Below, piece after piece: positions 52,061-60,528 of a DNA stretch of 64,000 nt; the stretch's first letter is position 1; every line of letters begins with the position of its first letter. Under the pieces are notes generated by a model. The model saw only the letters and a list, made by a program, of their open reading frames with translations. It was not told the origin of the DNA and ran no database searches. This DNA is from Algibacter_G agarivorans. GTDB lineage: Bacteria; Bacteroidota; Bacteroidia; Flavobacteriales; Flavobacteriaceae. The stretch is from positions 117,752 through 181,751 of the forward strand of contig NZ_BAABJJ010000034.1 of assembly GCF_039543245.1 (NCBI RefSeq), in the 5' to 3' direction. The position numbers were made by a program, and so were the translations under genes.

Positions 52061-54904
52061 ATGAAAAAATTTATACTATTATTTATACTCTTTACAACGG
52101 TACTCTTAAATGCACAAAGTACTGGTTCGCTTAAAGGAAAGCTAACGGACAAAGAATATAATAATGAGCCCTTAGCCTTTGCCAATGTGCTTTTAAAAGG
52201 AACAACTATTGGAACAACATCAGATTTTGATGGCTTGTACAGTTTCGAAAACATTGAGCCAGGATCTTACACTCTAATATTTAGTTTTGTTGGTTACGAA
52301 ACTCAAGAAATTAATGCCCATGTTGTAGCTGGAAAATCCATAGATGTTAATGTAATTATGAATGCGAGTGCAGCTTCTTTAGATGAAGTATTTATTACAA
52401 CAACCACTAAAAGAGAAAGTGAAACCGCTTTATTATTAGACCAAAAGAAAGCTGTTGAAATAAAACAAAGTATTGGAGCGGTAGAATTAGAGAGAAAAGG
52501 TGTTAGTAATGCTGCAGGCGCAGTTGCTAAAATTTCTGGAGTCTCTAAACAAGAAGGTTCAAGTAATGTTTATGTGCGTGGTTTAGGTGATAGATACTTA
52601 AATACCACCATGAATGGTTTATCATTACCATCAAATGATGTTAGCAAGAAAAATATTGATCTTGATTTGTTCTCATCCGATGTTATTGAAAACGTATCTA
52701 TTAGTAAAGCATATTCCTCAAAATTTTATAGCGATTTTGCTGCTGGGAACGTAGATATCTCTTCAAAAGACTATAAAGGAAATGGCTTTTTTAATTTTGG
52801 TGTTGGATCTTCAATTAACACCAACGCTGTTAGCAAGGACTTTGTAAGAAGTGAAGGTACTGGTCATTTTGGTTTCTACAATAGATATGCTCATGACCCT
52901 TTTGCGGTTATTTTATCACACGGATTTGACCCTGTTGATGCAGGGACTCCAATAAATACAAGTTTTGGAGGGTCTTTTGGAAAATCATTCACTTTTGAAA
53001 ATGGTTCTAAACTTAGCTTTTATGGCACAGGATCGTTTGAAAATGATTTTCAATACAGAAAAGGAGCTAATATAGATTATACAAACGTTGAGAAAAAAGC
53101 TTTTGAGGAAGCTGAAGAGTTTGAATATGGTACGACCACCACAGCCATGGCATCTATTATTCATAAAATAGACAGCAGCAATACTTTAAAGTTTAATTCT
53201 TTATTTGTGAATAGTTCATCGGATAAAGTTGGTTTTTTTGGAATTGATGGAAAAGGACGAAATAGAGACGCTATTGCTAATACTGATGAAGGGTTCTATC
53301 AACAAAACATTCAATTTAATGAAAACCTAATTTATGTCAACCAACTTATTGGAACACATAAATTTGACAAGATTGATGTTGATTGGGGGTTTGGGCACAA
53401 CTTTGTTAATGCTCATGAACCAGACAGAAAACGTTTAAGTTTCGAAAACTATCAATTCGCTCTAGATAACGACCCAAACACTAACCCGATTTTTTACAGT
53501 AATGTAGATTTTGATAACCAACGTTATTTTCAAGATATACAAGATGAAGAATTAAACGGACGCTTAAACTTAACTTACAAAGCCACAGAAAAAATCAAAC
53601 TAAACCTTGGTTATAATGCTAGAACTAAAGAACGTCGTTTTAACAATGTAAGATATGGCTATGATATTATTGATAATAGCGGCATAGAAAATGTTAACGA
53701 CTTAAACAGCTTTTTTACTTTAAACAATTTGAACCTAACCAGTAATGAAGGCACTTATGAAATTAAAGTCATTAAACCTTATCCAAACCTTGGCAATACA
53801 AACAGACCTGGTTTAGATGAAAACACGTATAAAGGAAAGTTGGATATTTTTGCAGGTTATTTTAATGCTGAAATTAATTTTGGCGAAAAATGGCTTATCG
53901 TACCAGGTATAAGAATTGAATCTTTTGATCAATACATTGAATATGATGTAATCAATCTTGGCGTTAACGGAAATGACAATATTACCGCATCCGATGTATT
54001 GTTTTTACCTAGTTTAAGCATAAAACATGCTTTAAACGACGACCAAAACTTACGATTTTCCGCAAGTCAAACCATATCCTTGCCAGAATTTAAAGAAGTT
54101 GCTCCCTTTGTTTACGAAAGTGTATCACAGCGTATAGGCGGTAACCCAGATTTACTAGGTCAAAAAGAAGGGTTTAACTATACCAATGTAAAAGACGTGT
54201 CTTATTCAAAAATTTTAAACGTTGATTTAAAATATGAATGGTTTATAACCAAATCCGAATTAATCTCTATCGGAGCATTTTACAAACAAATTGAAGATCC
54301 TATAAACCAAGTTGTTGCTTTTGATGCAACAGGGACACAACGTTTTTTCAGAACTGGGGATAAAGCTCAAATTTATGGTGTTGAAGCAGAAATTAGAAAA
54401 AATATCATCGTTAATGAAAATGATGACCCAGAACTTTCAATCGGCTTAAATGCAACTTATATGCATACAGAGCAAGATTTATATAGCGACATCATTGGTA
54501 GTAACTTTAACGTCAGTTTTGTTAAAGACAAGGAAGAATTACAAGGGGCATCTCCCTTAATTGTCAATACAGATATTAGTTACGCGCCTTCATCATTTGA
54601 AAACTACAAACCCATTGCAACACTAGCATTTTCATATTTCTCTGATAGAATTGATGCCTTAGGATCGGGGCAATTAGGAAATGTTATAGAAAAGGGAGTA
54701 CCAACCTTAGACTTTATTCTAAAAAATAAAATAGGTGAAAACTTCGAAATTAATTTAGCTGCAAAAAACCTATTAAACCCAAACATAACATACGTTAGAG
54801 AAACAACTCAAGGCAATATTGTAGTAACATCACCTAACGGAAAAGACGTATCAGATTATAAAAAAGGAATGAACATAGGATTACAATTAAAATATAAATT
54901 TTAA
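52061..54904 (+). CDS. TonB-dependent receptor (phosphate-regulated)
   Basis: A 947-residue outer-membrane receptor. The signal peptide is MKKFILLFILFTTVLLNAQ. A carboxypeptidase-regulatory domain spans residues ~24-105, and the plug ~120-230 has VSKQEGSSNVYVRGLGDRY. A 22-strand barrel follows, closing with GLQLKYKF. It takes up a substrate with ExbBD-TonB energy. Pho-type boxes upstream and co-transcription with a beta-helix lipoprotein 31 bp downstream suggest a phosphorus source, perhaps organophosphate or polyphosphate. It is not a SusCD pair, because no SusD-like protein follows. Confidence 0.88.
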   Translation: MKKFILLFILFTTVLLNAQSTGSLKGKLTDKEYNNEPLAFANVLLKGTTIGTTSDFDGLYSFENIEPGSYTLIFSFVGYETQEINAHVVAGKSIDVNVIMNASAASLDEVFITTTTKRESETALLLDQKKAVEIKQSIGAVELERKGVSNAAGAVAKISGVSKQEGSSNVYVRGLGDRYLNTTMNGLSLPSNDVSKKNIDLDLFSSDVIENVSISKAYSSKFYSDFAAGNVDISSKDYKGNGFFNFGVGSSINTNAVSKDFVRSEGTGHFGFYNRYAHDPFAVILSHGFDPVDAGTPINTSFGGSFGKSFTFENGSKLSFYGTGSFENDFQYRKGANIDYTNVEKKAFEEAEEFEYGTTTTAMASIIHKIDSSNTLKFNSLFVNSSSDKVGFFGIDGKGRNRDAIANTDEGFYQQNIQFNENLIYVNQLIGTHKFDKIDVDWGFGHNFVNAHEPDRKRLSFENYQFALDNDPNTNPIFYSNVDFDNQRYFQDIQDEELNGRLNLTYKATEKIKLNLGYNARTKERRFNNVRYGYDIIDNSGIENVNDLNSFFTLNNLNLTSNEGTYEIKVIKPYPNLGNTNRPGLDENTYKGKLDIFAGYFNAEINFGEKWLIVPGIRIESFDQYIEYDVINLGVNGNDNITASDVLFLPSLSIKHALNDDQNLRFSASQTISLPEFKEVAPFVYESVSQRIGGNPDLLGQKEGFNYTNVKDVSYSKILNVDLKYEWFITKSELISIGAFYKQIEDPINQVVAFDATGTQRFFRTGDKAQIYGVEAEIRKNIIVNENDDPELSIGLNATYMHTEQDLYSDIIGSNFNVSFVKDKEELQGASPLIVNTDISYAPSSFENYKPIATLAFSYFSDRIDALGSGQLGNVIEKGVPTLDFILKNKIGENFEINLAAKNLLNPNITYVRETTQGNIVVTSPNGKDVSDYKKGMNIGLQLKYKF

Positions 54905-54935
54905 ATAACTAAAAGAAAAAATAAACTTAGAAACG

Positions 54936-56147
54936 ATGAAAAACAATTTATTATTAGGACTAGCAATTACGGCACTGCTTTTTAACTCTTGCTCAACAGA
55001 TGATACTGCCGATATCATTATTACTGACAATAGTATAATTAACAACAATAATGGCGAAAACTCTGGCAGTGGAAATGGCGAAGAAATAGCCATTAGCGCA
55101 GCGGAATATTCATCAGATTTAGTGCTAGAAGCTAGCAAAACATACACCATAAACGGCCCAGTAATTATGGCTAATGGTGCTAATTTAATCATCGGTGAAG
55201 GTGTTACTGTTAAAGCTATAGCAACAGGTGCTGATGTTTACATTGCCATATCACAAGGTGCAAAAATAATTGCCAATGGTACAGCTGCCAACCCAATTGT
55301 TATGACTTCTGGAGCTTCAAATCCAGCTGCTGGACAATGGGGTGGTTTAATTATCTTAGGAAAAGCGCCTATCAACTCTGTAACAGGAAATGCGACTTCT
55401 ACTTCTGAAATAGGAAGCTTACCATACGGTGGAACTGAGACTTCTGATAGTTCGGGAATTATTCGTTATGTACGTGTAGAATATTCTGGTGGCGCTGCTG
55501 ATGGATCTTCTGAAAACAACGGATTCTCTTTTTACGGTGTAGGTGCTGGAACAACAGTAGATTACATTCAAGCTTACGAAGGTGCTGATGATGGTATAGA
55601 ATTTTTCGGAGGAAATGTTGAGGTAAATCATGCCGTTGTAATTAACTGTCAAGATGATTCTATTGACTGGACTGAAGGTTTTACAGGTAAAGTAACCAAC
55701 GCCTATGTTAAACATGGAGCCGATCACGATAAAGGTTTTGAATGTGATGGTTACAATACTGATATAGGAAATTTATCTAACCCTAAATTCTGGTCTAAAC
55801 CAACTGTAAAAGATGTGACTATAGTAGGTTTAGGTTCTAGTACAGGAAACGAAGCAATAAGATTAAGAGCTGGAACTCAAGGTATATTTGAGAATATATT
55901 AATTGAAGGTTTTGCTGAAGGTTTTGATTTAGATGGAGACGCTGGAGCAAATAGCGATAACCCAACAGGCACAGGCGTTATTAACGGCGATTTAGATATT
56001 ACCAATGTAACCTTTACGGATGTTACCAAACAACTTAAAAATGATACAGGTGACACCTTTGCTGATGCAGATTTTATGACAGGTATTGGGAATGCAACAG
56101 GTACAGATTATGCAATCTGGGGAGCAAGTTGGACCACTGGAAACTAA
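54936..56147 (+). CDS. Right-handed beta-helix lipoprotein, receptor partner
   Basis: A 403-residue lipoprotein (Cys19 in LLFNSCSTDD) with an Asn/Gly/Ser linker. A parallel beta-helix-like body follows (YSSDLVLEASKTYTINGPVIMANGANLIIGEGV, GAKIIANGTAANPIVMTSG, IIRYVRVEYSGGA, DDGIEFFGG). It is probably surface-exposed and presents the substrate to the receptor encoded 31 bp upstream, taking the place that SusD has in other systems. A strong terminator follows the gene. The fold is inferred from repeats; the ligand is unknown. Confidence 0.8.
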   Translation: MKNNLLLGLAITALLFNSCSTDDTADIIITDNSIINNNNGENSGSGNGEEIAISAAEYSSDLVLEASKTYTINGPVIMANGANLIIGEGVTVKAIATGADVYIAISQGAKIIANGTAANPIVMTSGASNPAAGQWGGLIILGKAPINSVTGNATSTSEIGSLPYGGTETSDSSGIIRYVRVEYSGGAADGSSENNGFSFYGVGAGTTVDYIQAYEGADDGIEFFGGNVEVNHAVVINCQDDSIDWTEGFTGKVTNAYVKHGADHDKGFECDGYNTDIGNLSNPKFWSKPTVKDVTIVGLGSSTGNEAIRLRAGTQGIFENILIEGFAEGFDLDGDAGANSDNPTGTGVINGDLDITNVTFTDVTKQLKNDTGDTFADADFMTGIGNATGTDYAIWGASWTTGN

Positions 56148-56174
56148 TTACATACACAACAAATTATCATAAAA

Positions 56175-56203
56175 AAAAGCATCCTGAAAATCAGGATGCT
56201 TTT
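56175..56203. terminator. Bidirectional terminator between convergent genes
   Basis: AAAAGCATCCTGA and TCAGGATGCTTTT form a perfect 13-bp stem around AAA, with T-runs on both strands. It ends the receptor-lipoprotein operon and, on the other strand, the small MORN-like gene. Confidence 0.88.
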
Positions 56204-56229
56204 TTTATCTTATCACTTTGCCATATACA

Positions 56230-56544
56230 TTAAAGCGAAGCGACATTATTTTCATACTTGACTTCCTTTTTAGTTCCGTCAATCCAATAAATCCATTTGC
56301 CGACTTTTTTTCCATTATCATAATTTGCAGAAACTGTTTTCTTGCCTTCTGTGTTAAAGCTTAACCAAACACCTTGAAGTTTACCATCTGCTGTGTAAGA
56401 TCCAGTTTGGCTTACAACACCATTGTCATGATAATAAACAACATCAATTAAATTTGTGTCTTTATTAAGTTTTAATTCTCTCTTTTGCTGAGCAAAAGAA
56501 ACCACAGTAATTAAAAAGGCAAAAACAAATAATAATTTCTTCAT
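56230..56544 (-). CDS. Small exported MORN/YwqK-like protein
   Basis: A 104-residue exported protein: signal peptide MKKLLFVFAFLITVVSFA, then MORN-like units (VVYYHDNGVVSQTGSYTADGKLQGVWLSF, SANYDNGKKVGKWIYWIDG). I start at the ATG of the signal peptide; upstream codons in the same frame give an implausible extension. Such proteins are abundant in flavobacteria without a proven role. Upstream lies an array of TTAACAT-like repeats that may or may not belong to this gene. Confidence 0.78.
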   Translation of the reverse strand: MKKLLFVFAFLITVVSFAQQKRELKLNKDTNLIDVVYYHDNGVVSQTGSYTADGKLQGVWLSFNTEGKKTVSANYDNGKKVGKWIYWIDGTKKEVKYENNVASL

Positions 56545-56587
56545 AATTATGGGGGTTTTAACATTATAGTATAAAGATACAAATTCG

Positions 56588-56627
56588 ATAACATTTACAC
56601 AACTTTCACATAACATTAAATTAACAT
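56588..56627 (+). promoter_or_regulatory. Array of four Pho-type units without an assigned promoter
   Basis: ATAACAT (56588), ACAACTT (56599), ATAACAT (56610) and TTAACAT (56621) lie in an 11-bp register in the plus orientation. No TTTG element sits 16 or 27 bp after the last unit, and they are not in phase with the next promoter at 56708. They may act in reverse on the MORN-like gene or as an accessory PhoB array. Confidence 0.5.
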
Positions 56628-56707
56628 TAAATCTTCAAAAAACTAACTACCAGTATCTTAAAAGCAAAGATTTAACATTGGAATATTAATAATTACTTAA
56701 TATAGAG

Positions 56708-56741
56708 GTTACATTAAGATTACCTTAAACCTCGATATTTG
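56708..56741 (+). promoter_or_regulatory. Pho-box promoter of a small RNA
   Basis: GTTACAT (56708) and ATTACCT (56719) form a 7-4-7 pair, with a weaker TTAATAT one register upstream. The pair ends 16 bp before the G of CGATATTTG (G at 56741), as at the porin promoter. The transcript would start near 56747, and no protein gene begins before the terminator at 56820. Confidence 0.65.
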
Positions 56742-56746
56742 TAACG

Positions 56747-56849
56747 TCTTGAGACAAAACAATTAGTATTTCATATAATCTATTAGTTTTTGTCGACTAC
56801 ATTATCATGATTTCTAATGAGACTGCCTTTGGCCGAGGCAGTCTTTTTT
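56747..56849 (+). ncRNA. Candidate phosphate-starvation small RNA
   Basis: Between a Pho-type promoter and an intrinsic terminator lies about 100 bp with no convincing ORF. The only ATG frames (56808 and 56817) run into or through the terminator hairpin. The terminator has a 9-bp perfect stem, AGACTGCCT/AGGCAGTCT, with a 7-nt loop and six Us. The distances predict a ~100-nt RNA made under phosphate limitation, just upstream of the porin gene, which has its own promoter after the terminator. Transcription is inferred. Confidence 0.6.
56820..56849 (+). terminator. Intrinsic terminator of the candidate Pho small RNA
   Basis: The stem AGACTGCCT (56820-56828) pairs with AGGCAGTCT (56836-56844), with loop TTGGCCG and then a T6 run. 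It is one of the strongest hairpins in the window and has no protein gene directly upstream on this strand. Confidence 0.88.
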
Positions 56850-56858
56850 GTTCTAAAA

Positions 56859-56903
56859 TTAATCATTTAGAAACATTAAGTTAACATTGATTTTAGTTAT
56901 TTG
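56859..56903 (+). promoter_or_regulatory. Pho-box promoter of the porin
   Basis: TTAATCA (56859), GAAACAT (56870) and TTAACAT (56881) lie in an 11-bp register. The last ends 16 bp before the G of GTTATTTG (56896-56903). The porin ATG is 25 bp downstream of that G. The register one unit earlier ends 27 bp from the G, matching the spacing at the receptor promoter. Confidence 0.7.
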
Positions 56904-56927
56904 CACCGACAAAAACTAATAAATACA

Positions 56928-58118
56928 ATGAAAACTAAAATTACCCTTATCGCGGCGCTTCTATTTGCAATTACATCTTTAAGCGCACAAGAAATTAAAT
57001 CAGGTAAATTCGGAAAAGGTCTTTTCAATATTGTTGGGAAAGATAGTTCATGGACTATGAGAGTCGGCTTAAGAGCACAACTTCTAGGAACTTCAACCTG
57101 GGAAGAAGGAGAAAGTGGCGAAGCCAGTTTTTTGACTCGAAGATCTCGTTTAAAATTTGATGGTTTTGCTTATAGCCCAAAATTAAAATATAAAATTGAA
57201 TTAGGGTTATCAAACAGAGACCAATCTGGCGCATCACAGTTCACAAGTAATGCACCTAGATATATCCTAGATGCCGTTTTAATGTGGAATTTTCATCAAA
57301 ATTTCGTGATTTGGTTTGGTCAAACAAAACTTCCTGGAAACAGAGAGCGTGTTATATCTTCAGCAAATCTTCAACAAGTAGACCGTTCATTATTAAATAG
57401 TCGGTTTACGATTGATCGCGACTTCGGTTTTCAATTAAGACATCATTTTAATCTTTCAGATAAATTTGTCGTAAAAGAAATATTCTCTTTAGCACAAGGT
57501 GAAGGCAGAAACATTACCACTGGAAACTTAGGCGGTCACCAATATACCGGTCGAATAGAACTATTCCCTTTTGGACAATTTAAAAGTAAAGGCGACTATA
57601 AAGGCGCTGATTTAAAACGAGAAAATACGCCTAAACTATCCTTAGCTGTAAGTTATGATCATAATAACAATGCGGTTAAAACCAGAAGTAACCAAGGTTC
57701 TTATATGGTAACAGATACTGGTTTTTTTGAAACCAATATAAACACTCTCTTTATCGATGCCATGTTTAAATATAATGGCTTTTCTTTAATGGCAGAATAC
57801 TCTAATAGGGATGCTAAAGATCCTTTTGCTAAAAACTCCGATGGCACATTAACTGGAGACGAAGTACAAGTAGGCCACGGTTTAAACGTGCAAACTGGAT
57901 TTTTATTAAAAAACGATTGGGAAGTTTCTGGTCGTTACACCAACATAGAATTAGATAAAAATATTACTGGAAAAAATCCAGAAACTCAATATACTTTGGG
58001 CATTTCTAAGTATATTGTGGGCCATAGCTTAAAAGTTCAATCTGATATAAGTCATTTAGAAATTAATGGCGGAAACAATGAATTAATGTATCGATTACAA
58101 TTCGATATACATTTTTAA
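56928..58118 (+). CDS. Phosphate-selective porin O/P-type protein
   Basis: A 396-residue outer-membrane porin: signal peptide MKTKITLIAALLFAITSLSA, then a beta-barrel typical of the OprO/OprP family (WTMRVGLRAQLLGTSTW, FLTRRSRLKFDGFAYSPKLKYKIELGLSN, WFGQTKLPGNRERVISS) ending YRLQFDIHF. It would let phosphate or polyphosphate into the periplasm. The start is the ATG of the signal peptide; a TTG nine codons upstream is not used. The Pho-type boxes and the Pit gene downstream support a phosphate role. Confidence 0.87.
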   Translation: MKTKITLIAALLFAITSLSAQEIKSGKFGKGLFNIVGKDSSWTMRVGLRAQLLGTSTWEEGESGEASFLTRRSRLKFDGFAYSPKLKYKIELGLSNRDQSGASQFTSNAPRYILDAVLMWNFHQNFVIWFGQTKLPGNRERVISSANLQQVDRSLLNSRFTIDRDFGFQLRHHFNLSDKFVVKEIFSLAQGEGRNITTGNLGGHQYTGRIELFPFGQFKSKGDYKGADLKRENTPKLSLAVSYDHNNNAVKTRSNQGSYMVTDTGFFETNINTLFIDAMFKYNGFSLMAEYSNRDAKDPFAKNSDGTLTGDEVQVGHGLNVQTGFLLKNDWEVSGRYTNIELDKNITGKNPETQYTLGISKYIVGHSLKVQSDISHLEINGGNNELMYRLQFDIHF

Positions 58119-58122
58119 AAAC

Positions 58123-58167
58123 ATAACATTAAGATAACCTAATAACCAAACGTGCATAAGATATTTG
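58123..58167 (+). promoter_or_regulatory. Pho-box promoter of the Pit transporter
   Basis: ATAACAT (58123) and ATAACCT (58134) form a 7-4-7 pair ending 27 bp before the G of GATATTTG (58160-58167). It lies in the 70-bp gap between porin and pit genes, so pit has its own phosphate-controlled start besides possible read-through. Confidence 0.68.
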
Positions 58168-58188
58168 CAGACTAATTATAACTAAATT

Positions 58189-60489
58189 ATGGATAATATT
58201 TATTTATTTATGTTAATTGCCATAACGGTTTTGGCTGTTGTTGATATTGTTGTTGGCGTAAGTAATGATGCTATTAACTTCTTAAATTCCGCAATCGGTT
58301 CTAAGGCCATTTCGTTACGTACAATTATGATAGTTGCGAGTCTAGGGATTTTCATTGGTGCCGTATTTTCGAGTGGAATGATGGAAGTTGCTAGAAAAGG
58401 GATTTTTGTACCTGCTCAGTTTGAATTTGGCGAGATTATGCTAATTTTTATGGCTGTAATGATTACAGATATTTTATTATTAGACTTCTTTAATACACTT
58501 GGTCTTCCAACATCAACTACGGTTTCGATTGTTTTTAATTTATTGGGAGCTGCTGTGGTCATGTCCTTAATTAAAATTAGTAATTCTGAGACTCAAACTT
58601 TCTCAGATCTAGCGACCTATATTAATACAGAAAAAGCAATTGAAATCATTTCTGGTATTTTGCTATCAGTAGTCATTGCATTCTCTGTTGGCGCTTTTGT
58701 ACAATGGATATCAAGAATGATATTTACATTTAATTACGAGAAAAAAATAAAGAGTTTTGGTGTAATTTTTGGAGGAGTAGCTTTAACAGCTATAACCTAT
58801 TTCATTTTCCTTAAAGGTCTAAAAGGAACACCCTATTATAAGGACTTAAAAAGTATAGTAGAAGGTAATGAAGTTTTTATTATTGTAGGCAGTTTTGTTT
58901 TCTGGACCTTGTTTTCGTTCATATTCGAGAAGCTTTCTAAAAAAACCATTTTACTTGTTGTAATTGCAGTTGGAACATTTGGATTGGCATTAGCATTTTC
59001 TGGAAACGACTTAGTGAATTTTATTGGCGTACCAATGGCAGCATATCATTCATATGAAGCTTGGGTAGCTGGTGGAATGGACGCAACTATGTCAATGGCC
59101 GTATTAGAAAAGAAAGTACCTGCTGAACCTATACTACTTTTTATAGCAGGTGGCATTATGGTACTAACGTTATGGTTTTCTAAAAAAGCAAAAACTGTTG
59201 CAGAAACAGAAATAAGCTTATCGCGACAAGGCGATACGCACGACAAATTTGAACCTAACCGCCTATCGAGAGCCATTGTTAAAGGAACAACACAATTATC
59301 TAATTACTTTAGTGTAATTGTGCCTGAACCAGTTCAAAAATTCGTAGATAAGAGTTTTGAAAAACCAAACATTGTAATGACAAAAGATCAAAGTATTGAT
59401 GCACCTGCATTCGATATGATCCGTGCTTCGGTTAATTTAATGGTAGCAGGGGTCTTAATTGCTATTGCAACCTCAATGAAATTACCACTATCAACAACAT
59501 ACGTTACATTTATGGTTGCCATGGGTACTTCATTAGCAGATAGAGCTTGGGGAAGAGAAAGTGCTGTTTATCGTGTTGCTGGAGTACTAAATGTTATTGG
59601 AGGATGGTTTGGTACTGCTCTTGGCGCATTTGTTGCTGCGGGTCTTGTGGTGTTCTTGATTAACTGGAACCCAAGTGTAATAATTCCAATATTGCTTTTG
59701 CTAACTTTTATTTTATTATACAGAAACTACACCTCTCATAAGAAAAAATCAACAAAGACTATTGAGGAAGACAGTCTAACAAAGGCAGAAAGTAGTTCAG
59801 TTCAAGGGGTTATACATGAAAGCGCGAAAAACATAGCTAACGTTGTAAAGAGAACTAATAGAATTTACTCTAATGCAATTGTAGGGCTTGCCAAACAGGA
59901 TTTGTCATTGCTTAAAAAGAGTAAAAAACAAGTAGTAAAACTAACTGCTGAAGTTGATGATTTAAGAGATAACATCTTCTATTTTATCAAAAACCTAGAT
60001 GAAACTAGTGTTGACGCAAGTAATTTTTATATTAATATTTTAGGACATCTGCAGGACATGACACAATCTTTAGAATACATTTCTAAAGTGAGCCATAAGC
60101 ACATCAATAATAATCACAAAAAACTTAAATTCAGTCAAATTAAGGAGCTGAAAGTGATCGACGATAAACTGGAAATTTTGTTTAGTGATACTGAAGTTGC
60201 ATTCAAATCTCACTCTTTTGAACAAATTGGTACTATTTTAAATGAAAAGGCTGAGGTTTATGCTATAGTTAAAGAAAAAATTCAGAAACAAGTTGAACGA
60301 ACGCGTAATGAAGAATCGAGTCCGAAAAATACTACATTATATTTTAGTGTGCTATTAGAAACAAAAGATCTAATAAACGCAACCATGAACTTGCTTGAAG
60401 AGTATCATGGCGCACACGATAGCTCTATTGAACCTGCAACAATTTCGGTTGTTGAAAGTGAGGAAATCGGAATAGAAAAAGCAGAATAA
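58189..60489 (+). CDS. Inorganic phosphate transporter (Pit) fused to a PhoU-like domain
   Basis: A 766-residue inner-membrane protein. The Pit transporter part (residues ~1-520) has the two family repeats: GVSNDAINFLNSAIGSKAIS with GLPTSTTVSIVFNLLGAA, and later SGNDLVNFIGVPMAA with KLPLSTTYVTFMVAMGTS. After the last helix (~500-520) a ~220-residue soluble helical region (SVQGVIHESAKNIANVVKRTNRIYS, LLEEYHGAHDS) matches the DUF47/PhoU-like type, which in other bacteria is a separate Pit accessory protein. It imports phosphate with protons or sodium. It follows the porin gene. Confidence 0.88.
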   Translation: MDNIYLFMLIAITVLAVVDIVVGVSNDAINFLNSAIGSKAISLRTIMIVASLGIFIGAVFSSGMMEVARKGIFVPAQFEFGEIMLIFMAVMITDILLLDFFNTLGLPTSTTVSIVFNLLGAAVVMSLIKISNSETQTFSDLATYINTEKAIEIISGILLSVVIAFSVGAFVQWISRMIFTFNYEKKIKSFGVIFGGVALTAITYFIFLKGLKGTPYYKDLKSIVEGNEVFIIVGSFVFWTLFSFIFEKLSKKTILLVVIAVGTFGLALAFSGNDLVNFIGVPMAAYHSYEAWVAGGMDATMSMAVLEKKVPAEPILLFIAGGIMVLTLWFSKKAKTVAETEISLSRQGDTHDKFEPNRLSRAIVKGTTQLSNYFSVIVPEPVQKFVDKSFEKPNIVMTKDQSIDAPAFDMIRASVNLMVAGVLIAIATSMKLPLSTTYVTFMVAMGTSLADRAWGRESAVYRVAGVLNVIGGWFGTALGAFVAAGLVVFLINWNPSVIIPILLLLTFILLYRNYTSHKKKSTKTIEEDSLTKAESSSVQGVIHESAKNIANVVKRTNRIYSNAIVGLAKQDLSLLKKSKKQVVKLTAEVDDLRDNIFYFIKNLDETSVDASNFYINILGHLQDMTQSLEYISKVSHKHINNNHKKLKFSQIKELKVIDDKLEILFSDTEVAFKSHSFEQIGTILNEKAEVYAIVKEKIQKQVERTRNEESSPKNTTLYFSVLLETKDLINATMNLLEEYHGAHDSSIEPATISVVESEEIGIEKAE

Positions 60490-60528
60490 CAAATAAAAAA
60501 ATCACATAAACACCACTGAATAAAACTT

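Noticed and set aside
56808..56887. Small ORF (about 25 codons) within the candidate Pho small RNA
   Set aside because: The frame runs straight through the terminator hairpin and the porin promoter repeats, so it would not be on the terminated transcript.
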